This document shows, in pieces, positions 1 through 7,545 of a stretch of 64,000 nucleotides of DNA. Source of the stretch: Pseudomonas lactis (GTDB lineage Bacteria > Pseudomonadota > Gammaproteobacteria > Pseudomonadales > Pseudomonadaceae); assembly GCF_001439845.1 (NCBI RefSeq), contig NZ_JYLO01000012.1:62001-126000 (forward strand), written 5' to 3'. Position numbers and translations under genes: made by a program. The notes under the pieces were generated by a model, which made no database searches, was not told the origin of the DNA, and saw nothing but the letters and a program-made list of their open reading frames with translations. How positions within the stretch are numbered: the stretch's first letter is position 1; the number at the start of each line of letters is the position of its first letter.

Positions 1-97
1 CCAAGAGCTCCTGGCGGTTTTTCGGCTCGTGGGCAAAAGCCTGGGTCAGTTTACCCAGCCATGACTTCTGCCCGTTGCTCGATCGGTCTTCGCTCAT
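1..97 (-). CDS. corC: CorC-family magnesium/cobalt transporter accessory protein, N-terminal fragment
   Basis: Only the first 32 codons are in the window and the rest lies before base 1. The visible N-terminus, beginning MSEDRSSNGQKSWLGKLTQA, matches the start of CorC/YbeX proteins, which carry paired CBS domains and a CorC_HlyC domain and act in Mg2+/Co2+ homeostasis. It is the fourth gene of the minus-strand series miaB, phoH-like, ybeY, corC, which is also the order in Enterobacteria and other Pseudomonas. The start lies 42 bases downstream of the ybeY stop, so co-transcription is likely. The call rests on the N-terminus plus synteny. Confidence 0.8.
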   Translation of the reverse strand, partial: MSEDRSSNGQKSWLGKLTQAFAHEPKNRQELL

Positions 98-139
98 AGC
101 GATTACTCTAAATCCTTTGATATGACAGTTGAGTGTTGA

Positions 140-598
140 TCAGCTTTCGTCGTCTGCATACGGGTCGCGGTGACCCAGTTCTGCAAGCAACGTTCGTTCC
201 AGCGCTTCCATTTCCCAGGCTTCGTCATCGTCTATATGGTCGTAACCCAAGAGATGCAAGCAGCCGTGGATGACTAGATGGGCCCAATGGGCCTCAAGTT
301 CCTTGCCTTGTTCCGCCGCTTCGCGTTCGACCACCGCGACGCAGATCACCAGGTCGCCCAGCAACGGGATATCCAGCAATTCGTCGGGTACGTCGGCTGG
401 GAAGGACAGCACGTTGGTGGCGTAGTCTTTCTGGCGCCAGGTGTGGTTCAGCTCACGGCCTTCGGCCTCGTCCACCAGACGAATGGTCAGCTCCGAGTCG
501 GCGGTGCGCTGGCGCAAGGCCAGTTCACACCATTGGCGGAACTGGGCTTCGCTGGGGGCGGGCGCGTCGGTGGCCAGCTGCAGGTCTAGCTCAAGCAT
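140..598 (-). CDS. ybeY: rRNA maturation RNase YbeY
   Basis: Zinc-dependent endoribonuclease of the UPF0054 family, involved in 16S rRNA 3'-end maturation and ribosome quality control. The signature HGCLHLLGYDH near the C-terminus supplies the three metal-binding histidines (HxxxHxxGxDH). I start the gene at the internal ATG at 596-598 (MLELDLQLATDA), giving 152 residues, the usual family length. The open frame continues upstream to 661, but that extension lies within phoH and looks non-native. The chosen start overlaps the end of the phoH-like gene by 8 bases, which suggests translational coupling. Confidence 0.93.
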   Translation of the reverse strand: MLELDLQLATDAPAPSEAQFRQWCELALRQRTADSELTIRLVDEAEGRELNHTWRQKDYATNVLSFPADVPDELLDIPLLGDLVICVAVVEREAAEQGKELEAHWAHLVIHGCLHLLGYDHIDDDEAWEMEALERTLLAELGHRDPYADDES

Positions 599-1595
599 CG
601 TGGCGAGCGTCCTTGGCGGGCGCGTCGTCGCGGTGTTCGAAACGCTCATAGGCTTCGACAATGCGCTGCACCAGCGGGTGGCGTACCACGTCCTTGGGCA
701 TAAAATGCGTGAAGCTGATACCCGGCACGTCCTTGAGCACCTCGATCACCTGGCCCAGGCCCGACTTGGTGCCCTTGGGCAGGTCGACCTGGGTGATGTC
801 GCCCGTGATCACGGCGGTTGAGCCGAAACCGATACGGGTGAGGAACATCTTCATCTGCTCGACCGTGGTGTTCTGGCTTTCGTCGAGAATGATGAAGCTG
901 TTGTTGAGCGTACGGCCACGCATGTAGGCCAGCGGGGCGATCTCGATCACCTGGCGCTCGATCAGCTTGGCCACGTATTCAAAGCCGAGCATTTCGTACA
1001 GCGCGTCGTAGAGCGGTCGCAGGTACGGGTCGATCTTCTGGGCCAGGTCGCCGGGCAGGAACCCGAGCTTTTCGCCGGCCTCGACCGCTGGGCGCACCAG
1101 CAGGATGCGCCGCACTTGCTCGCGCTCCAGGGCATCGACGGCGCAGGCCACCGCCAGGTAGGTCTTGCCGGTACCGGCCGGGCCGATGCCGAAGTTGATG
1201 TCGTTGCCGAGGATTTCCTTGACGTACTTCTGCTGATTCAAGCCGCGTGGGCGAATCATGCCTTTTTTGGTACGCAAGGCCACGCTGGCTTCGGCCACCG
1301 GGTTGTTGGCCAGGTCTTCCACAGCCGATTCCTGTAAGTACAGGTGCACGGTCTCCGGCGACAGCTCGCTACCCTTGGTTTCGCGGTAGAGGCGGCGCAG
1401 CAGGTTTTCTGCAGACGTGGTGTGTTGGGGTTCACCAATGAGCTCGAACTGATTGCCGCGGTTGCGGATCTCGATGCTCAGGCGTTGTTCGATCAGGCGC
1501 AGGTGCTCGTCGAACTGTCCGCACAGGTTGGCGAAACGGCGAGCCTCAAAAGGCTCGAGGATAAAACGATGGGGTTCTGCTATGGGTGCGTTCAA
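591..1595 (-). CDS. ybeZ: PhoH-like ATPase (YbeZ)
   Basis: PhoH-family P-loop ATPase of 334 residues, genetically linked to YbeY and thought to act with it in rRNA processing. The Walker A motif GPAGTGKT lies near residue 138 and a Walker B-like FIILDESQN near residue 235. An N-terminal segment of about 110 residues before the ATPase core is normal for the YbeZ subgroup. The gene sits between miaB and ybeY. The 226-base gap to miaB contains a REP doublet, so phoH-ybeY-corC may be expressed partly independently of miaB. Confidence 0.92.
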   Translation of the reverse strand: MNAPIAEPHRFILEPFEARRFANLCGQFDEHLRLIEQRLSIEIRNRGNQFELIGEPQHTTSAENLLRRLYRETKGSELSPETVHLYLQESAVEDLANNPVAEASVALRTKKGMIRPRGLNQQKYVKEILGNDINFGIGPAGTGKTYLAVACAVDALEREQVRRILLVRPAVEAGEKLGFLPGDLAQKIDPYLRPLYDALYEMLGFEYVAKLIERQVIEIAPLAYMRGRTLNNSFIILDESQNTTVEQMKMFLTRIGFGSTAVITGDITQVDLPKGTKSGLGQVIEVLKDVPGISFTHFMPKDVVRHPLVQRIVEAYERFEHRDDAPAKDARHDA

Positions 1596-1697
1596 GGTTG
1601 CTTTTAGCCGCCCTTTGGCTGATGAGGTGAGAGAGAGAATAACGCCAGGCGCCGGTGTGCGAAAGCACTTAAATAGCCCGAGTGTGGCGCAGATCCC

Positions 1698-1789
1698 ATG
1701 TGGGAGCGGGCTTGCTCGCGAATGCGCCAGTTCAGTCGATATTTATATTGGCTGACACACTGCATTCGCGAGCAAGCCCGCTCCCACAT
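1698..1789. repeat. REP doublet (REPIN), GCGGGC type
   Basis: Two inverted copies of a REP core (GGGAGCGGGCTTGCTCGCG and its complement) flank a spacer of about 40 bases. It lies between the miaB stop and the phoH-like start. The transcript could fold into a long hairpin here. Confidence 0.92.
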
Positions 1790-1821
1790 TTTGATCTCCA
1801 TCAGACAAAAATATCGATGGG

Positions 1822-3150
1822 TTACTGGATCAGCGAGCCACGCAACGAGTGTGGCTGCGCCGCATCAATGTGCACATCGGCAAACTGGCCGATCAGCGTG
1901 GGATTGTCGCAGCGGAAGTTGACGATTCGGTTGTTCTCGGTACGCCCCTGCAATTCACCCGGGTCTTTTTTCGAATAATCGGTGACCAGAATGCGCTGGA
2001 TCGAACCGACCATTTGTCGGCTGATTTCAAAGCCCTGTTGATTGAGGCGATGTTGCAGCGCGTTCAAACGCTCTTTTTTCAACGCCTCCGGGGTTTCATC
2101 CAGCAGGTCGGCAGCCGGGGTGCCCGGGCGCTGGCTGTAGACGAACGAGTAAGAGAAGTCGAAACCGACGTCTTCGATCAGCTTCATGGTCTGCTGGAAA
2201 TCTTTCTCGGTTTCACCCGGGAAGCCGACGATAAAGTCCGAGCTGATGCAGATGCCTGGCACGGCGGCGCGCAGTTTGCGCAATTTGGATTTGTATTCCA
2301 GCGCGGTGTGGTTGCGCTTCATCGCCGACAGAATGCGGTCCGAACCCGATTGCACCGGCAAGTGCAGGTGCTTGACCAGCTCTGGTACTTCGGCGTGGGC
2401 CTGGATCAGGCTGTCGGAGAACTCCAGCGGGTGCGAGGTGGTGTAGCGGATGCGCTCGATGCCGTCGACGGCGGCGACCACGCGGATCAATTCCGCCAGG
2501 TCGGCCAGGCGGCCGTCATCGGTCTGGCCACGGTAGCCGTTGACGTTCTGGCCCAGCAGGGTCACTTCGCGCACGCCGTTTTCAGCCAGGTGGATGATTT
2601 CTGCCAGCACATCGTCAAACGGCCGGCTGACTTCTTCGCCACGGGTGTAAGGCACCACGCAGAAGGTGCAGTACTTGCTGCAGCCTTCCATCACCGACAC
2701 ATAGGCGCTCGGCCCGTCGATGCGCGGTTCGGGCAGATGGTCGAATTTTTCGATTTCGGGGAACGACACGTCCACTTGCGGCAGCTTGGTGACGCGTGCG
2801 GCGTCGATCATTTCCGGCAGGCGGTGCAGCGTTTGCGGGCCGAACACCACATCGACATAGGGCGCGCGATCGCGGATCGCAGCGCCTTCCTGGCTGGCCA
2901 CGCAACCGCCGACGGCGATCACCATGTCCGGGTTGGCCAGTTTCAATTCACGCCAGCGGCCCAGCTGCGAGTACACACGGTCCTGGGCCCGCTCGCGGAT
3001 CGAGCAGGTATTGAGCAGGATCACGTCGGCATCTTCGGCGCGGGCAGTGACTTCCAGGGCCTGGTGTTCGCCCAGCAAGTCGACCATGCGCGAGCTGTCG
3101 TACTCGTTCATCTGGCAACCGTGGGTTTCGATGTAAAGCTTCTTGGCCAT
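1822..3150 (-). CDS. miaB: tRNA-2-methylthio-N6-dimethylallyladenosine synthase MiaB
   Basis: Radical-SAM methylthiotransferase that converts i6A37 to ms2i6A37 in tRNAs reading UNN codons. The N-terminal UPF0004 domain has its three cluster cysteines (HGCQMN, NTCSIRE, GGCVAS). The radical-SAM motif is in EGCSKYCTFCVVPYTRG, and a TRAM domain is at the C-terminus (about residues 375-440). I use the ATG at 3150 (MAKKLYIETHGC), giving 442 residues as in relatives; an in-frame ATG four codons upstream is also possible. It is divergent from the DUF1820 gene, with about 130 bases between the two starts. Confidence 0.95.
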   Translation of the reverse strand: MAKKLYIETHGCQMNEYDSSRMVDLLGEHQALEVTARAEDADVILLNTCSIRERAQDRVYSQLGRWRELKLANPDMVIAVGGCVASQEGAAIRDRAPYVDVVFGPQTLHRLPEMIDAARVTKLPQVDVSFPEIEKFDHLPEPRIDGPSAYVSVMEGCSKYCTFCVVPYTRGEEVSRPFDDVLAEIIHLAENGVREVTLLGQNVNGYRGQTDDGRLADLAELIRVVAAVDGIERIRYTTSHPLEFSDSLIQAHAEVPELVKHLHLPVQSGSDRILSAMKRNHTALEYKSKLRKLRAAVPGICISSDFIVGFPGETEKDFQQTMKLIEDVGFDFSYSFVYSQRPGTPAADLLDETPEALKKERLNALQHRLNQQGFEISRQMVGSIQRILVTDYSKKDPGELQGRTENNRIVNFRCDNPTLIGQFADVHIDAAQPHSLRGSLIQ

Positions 3151-3280
3151 GGGAATCGTCAACTGGTGGTAAAGAACCGCGCATTATAGGGGGCATGCCC
3201 ATTGGTTCCTAGCGCTGTGCATCGGGTGCCATGCTATAGTTCGCGCCCTCTTTTATATCCCCATGTGTTGTTCGCCCACC

Positions 3281-3607
3281 ATGACCAAACGTGAAGCTCC
3301 AATCTATAAGGTGATTTTCCTCAACCAGGGCCAGGTGTTCGAAATGTACGCCAAGCAGATCTATCAAAGTGATCTGTGGGGCTTCCTGGAGGTGGAAGAG
3401 TTCGTCTTTGGCGAGCGCACCCAATTGGTGGTCGATCCGGGCGAAGAAAAGCTCAAGGCCCAGTTCGAAGGCGTGGTGCGCAGCTTTGTGCCGATGCATT
3501 CGATTGTGCGCATCGATGAGGTCGAGCGCCTGGGTACGCCGAAGATCAGTGAGGCTCGGGGCATGAGCAATGTGATGCCGTTTCCGATGCCGATGCCTGA
3601 GAAGTAG
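3281..3607 (+). CDS. DUF1820 family protein
   Basis: Small cytoplasmic protein of 108 residues starting MTKREAPIYKVIFLNQGQVF. It matches the DUF1820 family found next to miaB in many gammaproteobacteria. It has no signal peptide or membrane segment. The core is rich in beta-type residues (YKVIFLNQGQVFEMYAKQIYQSDLWGFLEVEEF) and the tail ends with repeated Met-Pro residues. The in-frame ATG at 3263 would add six residues; the start at 3281 gives the conserved N-terminus. Function unknown. It is divergent from miaB, and a REP doublet follows the stop. Confidence 0.82.
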   Translation: MTKREAPIYKVIFLNQGQVFEMYAKQIYQSDLWGFLEVEEFVFGERTQLVVDPGEEKLKAQFEGVVRSFVPMHSIVRIDEVERLGTPKISEARGMSNVMPFPMPMPEK

Positions 3608-3629
3608 GGCTTTAGACCGAGTCGCGCCC

Positions 3630-3712
3630 TTCGCGAGCAAGCCCGCTCCCACATTCGGCCGAGTTCCAGATTTGGAATGCGGTCAACTGTGGGAGCGGGC
3701 TTGCTCGCGAAG
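3630..3712. repeat. REP doublet (REPIN), GCGGGC type, reversed arm order
   Basis: Two REP cores in the opposite arm order to most in the window: CGCGAGCAAGCCCGCTCCC first, then its complement. The element lies between the convergent DUF1820 and Sel1-repeat genes. Confidence 0.9.
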
Positions 3713-3735
3713 AGGTCATCAAAAACGCTGAGAAT

Positions 3736-4290
3736 TCAGGGCAGGGGTGAGAACGGCGAACGCCCATCGGCGCTCTGCAATTCCTGCAGGTAGTTGCGGA
3801 AAATCTGCCCCAGCACCTGGGTTGCCACTTCCAGTTCATCGCGCTGCATGTGCTCGGCGACTTCGTCGGCGGTGTCCAGTGCGTCTTCAGCGCCGTTGAC
3901 CGCGGCCATTTTCAGCACGATGTACGCCTGGACGTTGTTGGCCGGCACGCCTTCGCCTTTGAAGAACATGTTGCCCAACTGATATTGCGCCTGGGCGTGG
4001 CCCTGCAACGAGGCTTTCTCGAAGTAGCTCAACGCTTTGTTGAGATCAACGGCCGGGTTCTTGCTGTCGTGGTAGTACTCGCCCAACTCGTATTGCGCCT
4101 GCGCATCCCCGTCCTCGGCCTGTTTCTGGCACGCGCTCAGGGCTTCGGCCTGGCTGTCTGGCTGGGTATTGAGGGTGCAACGACCCATCGCTGGGATTAA
4201 CAACGAGTTGCCGCCGGCCTGGGCATGTGCCAGTAGCGGTTGAAGGAGCAACAGGCAGCCCAGAACCAGGGTGCGGCCGGTGCGTTTCAT
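3736..4290 (-). CDS. Exported Sel1/TPR-repeat protein
   Basis: 184-residue protein with a clear Sec signal peptide (MKRTGRTLVLGCLLLLQPLLA, likely cleaved after AHA near residue 23). It holds at least two Sel1-like repeats, recognisable by AQAQYELGEYY (about residues 63-73) and AQAQYQLGNMF (about residues 99-109). Such repeats form helical scaffolds for protein contacts. The corresponding P. aeruginosa gene, between hemL and the DUF1820 gene, is also annotated as a repeat protein. Partner unknown; a periplasmic location is inferred from the signal peptide. It is transcribed alone. Confidence 0.8.
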   Translation of the reverse strand: MKRTGRTLVLGCLLLLQPLLAHAQAGGNSLLIPAMGRCTLNTQPDSQAEALSACQKQAEDGDAQAQYELGEYYHDSKNPAVDLNKALSYFEKASLQGHAQAQYQLGNMFFKGEGVPANNVQAYIVLKMAAVNGAEDALDTADEVAEHMQRDELEVATQVLGQIFRNYLQELQSADGRSPFSPLP

Positions 4291-4478
4291 GGGAATCGAC
4301 TTACCTCTGACGGGGCGCGCGGACCCTCGAGGGAGTCCAATAAGCGCGCATTATGAAATAAGCAGGCCTCTGCTTACAAAGTCTTTACTCGTTTTTCTGC
4401 TGCTTGGGCAAGTTATCTGCCGGATTGCAGGGCAATTCTCGAAAAAACCAGGAATTGTCTGTAAGCAAAGTAGCAAAT

Positions 4479-4503
4479 CTGACGCTGCCAGGGGCAACGT
4501 CAG
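4479..4503 (-). terminator. Candidate terminator hairpin after hemL
   Basis: A near-perfect inverted repeat with arms CTGACGCTGCC and GGCAACGTCAG lies just past the hemL stop. Read on the minus strand it is followed by a short, imperfect T-rich stretch, so it is a plausible but not ideal intrinsic terminator for thiD-thiE-hemL. Confidence 0.5.
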
Positions 4504-4517
4504 AAGGTTACCGTCAC

Positions 4518-5801
4518 TTATTTCAGGGCCGCGAAGGCGCGCTCGGCAGCATCCAGGGTCAATTTCAGCTCGGCTTCGCCATGGGCGATCGAGGTGAAGC
4601 CAGCTTCAAAGGCGCTCGGTGCCAGGTACACGCCGCCTTCGAGCATCAGGTGGAAGAAGCGCTTGAACAGCTCGGCATCGCTGCCCATCACGTCATCGAA
4701 GGTGACAATATCGTCGGCGCCGCTGAAGTACAGGCCGAACATGCCACCGGCCTGGGTGGTCACGAACGGGATGCCAGCGGCATCGGCGCGCTGTTGCAGG
4801 CCGTCGAGCAGGCGCGTGGTGTAGTCGGTCAGCTCGGCGTGGAAGCCCGGGCGGCTGATCAGGCGCAGGGTGGTCAGGCCGGCGGCCATTGCCAGCGGGT
4901 TACCCGACAAGGTGCCTGCCTGGTAGACCGGGCCGAGCGGGGCGATGTGTTGCATGATCTCGCGCTTGCCGCCGAAGCAGCCTACCGGCATCCCGCCGCC
5001 GATGATCTTGCCGAAGGTGCTCAGGTCCGGCGTGACGCCGTAGTAAGCCTGGGCGCCACCAAGGGCGACCCGGAAACCGGTCATCACTTCGTCAAAAATC
5101 AGCACCACGCCATGCTTGTCGCACTGCTCGCGCAGGCCCTCAAGGAAACCCGGGGCCGGGGGGACGCAGTTCATGTTGCCGGCGACTGGCTCGACGATGA
5201 TGCACGCCACGTCCTGGCCGACTTCGCTGAGCATCTGCTCGACGGCCGCGATGTCGTTGAACGGCAGGGTCAGGGTGTGCTTGGCGAACGCCGCAGGTAC
5301 GCCAGCGGAATTGGGTACGCCTTGGGTCAGCGCGCCGGAACCGGCTTTTACCAGCAGGCTGTCGGAGTGGCCGTGGTAGCAGCCTTCGAACTTGATGATG
5401 TTGTCACGGCCGGTAAAACCACGGGCCAGGCGGATCGCGCTCATGGTCGCTTCGGTGCCGGAGCTGACCATGCGTACCATCTCCATCGACGGCACGATCG
5501 AGCAGACCAGGTCGGCCATCTCGGTTTCCATCGCGGTCGGGGCGCCGTAAGACAAGCCGTGTTGCAGTTGCTGGCGCACCGCGTCGAGCACGTCCGGATG
5601 GCTGTGGCCGAGGATCATCGGGCCCCAGGAGCCGACGTAGTCGACATAGCGCTTGTCGTCTTCATCGGTGACGTAGGCGCCTTCGGCATGCTTGAAGAAC
5701 AGCGGCGTGCCGCCCACGCTCTTGAACGCACGCACGGGGGAGTTCACACCGCCGGGGATGTGTTTCTGGGCGTTGGCAAACAGGGTTTCGGAACGGGACA
5801 T
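4518..5801 (-). CDS. hemL: Glutamate-1-semialdehyde 2,1-aminomutase
   Basis: PLP-dependent enzyme of the C5 haem pathway that isomerises glutamate-1-semialdehyde to 5-aminolevulinate. The 427-residue length is typical. Visible family signatures include GGVNSPVRAFKSVGG at the N-terminus, SSGTEATMSAIRLAR in the cofactor site, DEVMTGFR, and the PLP-lysine segment TFGKIIGGGMPVG near residue 265. It is the third gene after thiD and thiE, 11 bases from the thiE stop, so the three are probably one transcript. This links haem and thiamine precursor supply, as in other pseudomonads. Confidence 0.96.
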   Translation of the reverse strand: MSRSETLFANAQKHIPGGVNSPVRAFKSVGGTPLFFKHAEGAYVTDEDDKRYVDYVGSWGPMILGHSHPDVLDAVRQQLQHGLSYGAPTAMETEMADLVCSIVPSMEMVRMVSSGTEATMSAIRLARGFTGRDNIIKFEGCYHGHSDSLLVKAGSGALTQGVPNSAGVPAAFAKHTLTLPFNDIAAVEQMLSEVGQDVACIIVEPVAGNMNCVPPAPGFLEGLREQCDKHGVVLIFDEVMTGFRVALGGAQAYYGVTPDLSTFGKIIGGGMPVGCFGGKREIMQHIAPLGPVYQAGTLSGNPLAMAAGLTTLRLISRPGFHAELTDYTTRLLDGLQQRADAAGIPFVTTQAGGMFGLYFSGADDIVTFDDVMGSDAELFKRFFHLMLEGGVYLAPSAFEAGFTSIAHGEAELKLTLDAAERAFAALK

Positions 5802-5812
5802 GGTCGGGCTCT

Positions 5813-6442
5813 CTAAACTGAAGATTTAAGAAGGTCGTTGAACGCACGGGCGCGGCGGGTGACTTCCTGGGTGCTGTCGGCACCGAACAGGCCATGGACC
5901 ACGGCGAGCAGGTCGGCCCCGTGGGCCACCAGCGGCTCGGCGTTTTCCAGGGTGACGCCGCCGATCACGCAGATCGGCAGGTGCAGGCGCTTGCGGGCCT
6001 GGGCCAGCATGTCAACGGTGGCGGCAGGTGCGCCGGGTTTGGTCGTGGAATTGAAGAAGCGGCCGAAGGCGACGTAGCTGGCGCCTTCTTTGGCGGCCTG
6101 TTCGGCCAGTTCGATCTGGCTGTGACAGGTAGCGCCGATGATCGCCTTGGCGCCGAGCAGTGCCCGGGCCGAGGTCAGCGGGCCGTCGGTCTGGCCCAGG
6201 TGCACGCCGACGCCCAGGCGCGCGGCCAGTTCGGCATCGTCGTTGATGATCAATTGAGTCTTGTAGCGCGAGCACAGCTCATGCAGCTTTTCGGCTTCAC
6301 GCAGGCGCCGTGCTTCGTCGCTGCTTTTGTCGCGGTACTGCAACAGGGTGATGCCGCCATCCAGCGCCGCCTCGACGTAGGCGAGGAATTTGCCGGCCAA
6401 CAGCTGGCTGTCGGTAATGGCGTAAAGGCCGCGTAGTTTCAT
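5813..6442 (-). CDS. thiE: Thiamine-phosphate synthase
   Basis: Condenses HMP-pyrophosphate with thiazole phosphate to give thiamine phosphate. The 209-residue (beta/alpha)8 protein starts LRGLYAITD and carries the family motifs LLQYRDK (diphosphate site), INDDAELA, GVHLGQTD and CVIGGVTLENA. It lies 30 bases downstream of thiD and 11 bases upstream of hemL. I saw no thi-box riboswitch upstream of the operon. Confidence 0.95.
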   Translation of the reverse strand: MKLRGLYAITDSQLLAGKFLAYVEAALDGGITLLQYRDKSSDEARRLREAEKLHELCSRYKTQLIINDDAELAARLGVGVHLGQTDGPLTSARALLGAKAIIGATCHSQIELAEQAAKEGASYVAFGRFFNSTTKPGAPAATVDMLAQARKRLHLPICVIGGVTLENAEPLVAHGADLLAVVHGLFGADSTQEVTRRARAFNDLLKSSV

Positions 6443-6472
6443 CGGGCAAACCCCTTGCTGACGAGCGATAAG

Positions 6473-7270
6473 TTACGAGCAGAAATCCAGCGGCAATCGG
6501 CGCGGCACGAACTGGCCCTGGCCGAGTTGTTCGGCATCGCGCAGGGTACGCCACGTGTAGTTGAGGGCCGTTTGCACGGCGCTGGCCAGGCCTTCGCCCT
6601 GGGCAATGCGCCCGGCCAGTGCACTGGCCAAGGTGCAACCCGAGCCGTGATAACTGCCCGGCAAGCGCTGGCAAGTAAAGGTCTGGCGCGTGCCGTCGCG
6701 GCTGTACAGGCGGTTGTGCACTTCGTGCTCATCGCCATGGCCGCCGGTGATCAGCAGGTGCTTGATGTACGGCAGCAGCTTCTCGGCGCAGTCGTCGGCG
6801 CTGCCGTCGGGCAGTTCCGCGAGGATGCGCGCTTCTGGCAGGTTGGGGGTGGCGATCAATGACAAGGGCAGCAGCCGCTCGCGCATCGCATAACCGACCT
6901 CGTCCTTGCCCAGGCTACCGCCGCCGCCGGCGCGCAGCACCGGGTCGCAGACCACCGGCAAATGCGGGTGCGCCTGCAGCAGTTCGACCACGGTGTCGAC
7001 CATCGCGGTGGAACCGAGCATGCCCAGCTTGACTGCCGCAACTTCAGAGTCGCCGAGCACGGCATTGGCCTGGGCCAGTACCCACTCACGGTCAAGCACG
7101 CGGAAGTCACTGACATTGACGGTGTTTTGCACGGTCAACGCGGTGACGGCCGGGGCCGCGTGGCAGCCCTGGGCGAGCAGGGCTTCGATATCTGCTTGCA
7201 GGCCGGCGCCCCCACTGGGGTCGTGGCCGGAGAGACAGAGGACAACGGGGCGAGAACTGTAGATATTCAT
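6473..7270 (-). CDS. thiD: Hydroxymethylpyrimidine/phosphomethylpyrimidine kinase
   Basis: Ribokinase-fold enzyme that phosphorylates HMP and HMP-phosphate for thiamine synthesis. Motifs: LSGHDPSGGAGLQADIEA at the N-terminus, VCDPVLRAGGGGSL in the middle, and the anion-hole segment GSYHGSGCTLASALAG near the C-terminus. I use the ATG at 7268-7270 (MNIYSSRPVVLCLSGHD), giving 265 residues; a start seven codons upstream lacks conservation. It is the first gene of the thiD-thiE-hemL unit and divergent from ladS, with about 275 bases between the starts. Confidence 0.94.
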   Translation of the reverse strand: MNIYSSRPVVLCLSGHDPSGGAGLQADIEALLAQGCHAAPAVTALTVQNTVNVSDFRVLDREWVLAQANAVLGDSEVAAVKLGMLGSTAMVDTVVELLQAHPHLPVVCDPVLRAGGGGSLGKDEVGYAMRERLLPLSLIATPNLPEARILAELPDGSADDCAEKLLPYIKHLLITGGHGDEHEVHNRLYSRDGTRQTFTCQRLPGSYHGSGCTLASALAGRIAQGEGLASAVQTALNYTWRTLRDAEQLGQGQFVPRRLPLDFCS

Positions 7271-7545
7271 GGTGCGCGAGCTTACCACCAAACGCTTTTT
7301 GCGTGGCTGTATGGCGATGGCAGAAGTTTGCCGCTGCGGTGTCGCTTTGCGTGGCTGAAAGCCGCAATGAAGTGGCCTGAAAGCATTGCCCTAGAGCCGT
7401 TCTAAAAAAAGTTCCGACAGTGGCTAATGGCTTTTACTGGCTATGCTAAAGTGCATCCAAACAACTTACTGTATCGCCGGTGTACGTCTTCTCAAAAGGA
7501 ATGGGGGGCTTTTGACACAACCGGACCAGGCTACGCTGGGGCTCT
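7271..7545. other. Intergenic region between thiD and ladS
   Basis: This 275-base gap must hold the divergent thiD and ladS promoters. I see no confident sigma70 pair. A TTGACA at 7512-7517 is followed by TACGCT after only 14 bases and lies almost on the ladS start. A short sequence, TTTGCGTGGCTG, occurs twice about 43 bases apart (near 7300 and 7343) and could be incidental. Confidence 0.4.

Noticed and set aside
1849..3189. A long open frame antisense to miaB
   Set aside because: It mirrors the miaB coding sequence and has a repetitive composition rich in Val, Gln, His and Asp, typical of the complementary strand of GC-rich genes. No domain is recognisable.
4404..5816. A long open frame antisense to hemL
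   Set aside because: It lies wholly opposite a well-supported gene and shows the same shadow composition (Ala/Gly/Gln/Asp/His-rich, no motif).
7512..7537. TTGACA plus TACGCT as a ladS promoter
   Set aside because: The spacing is 14 bases and the -10 lies a few bases from the ATG, so it does not fit a standard sigma70 promoter.
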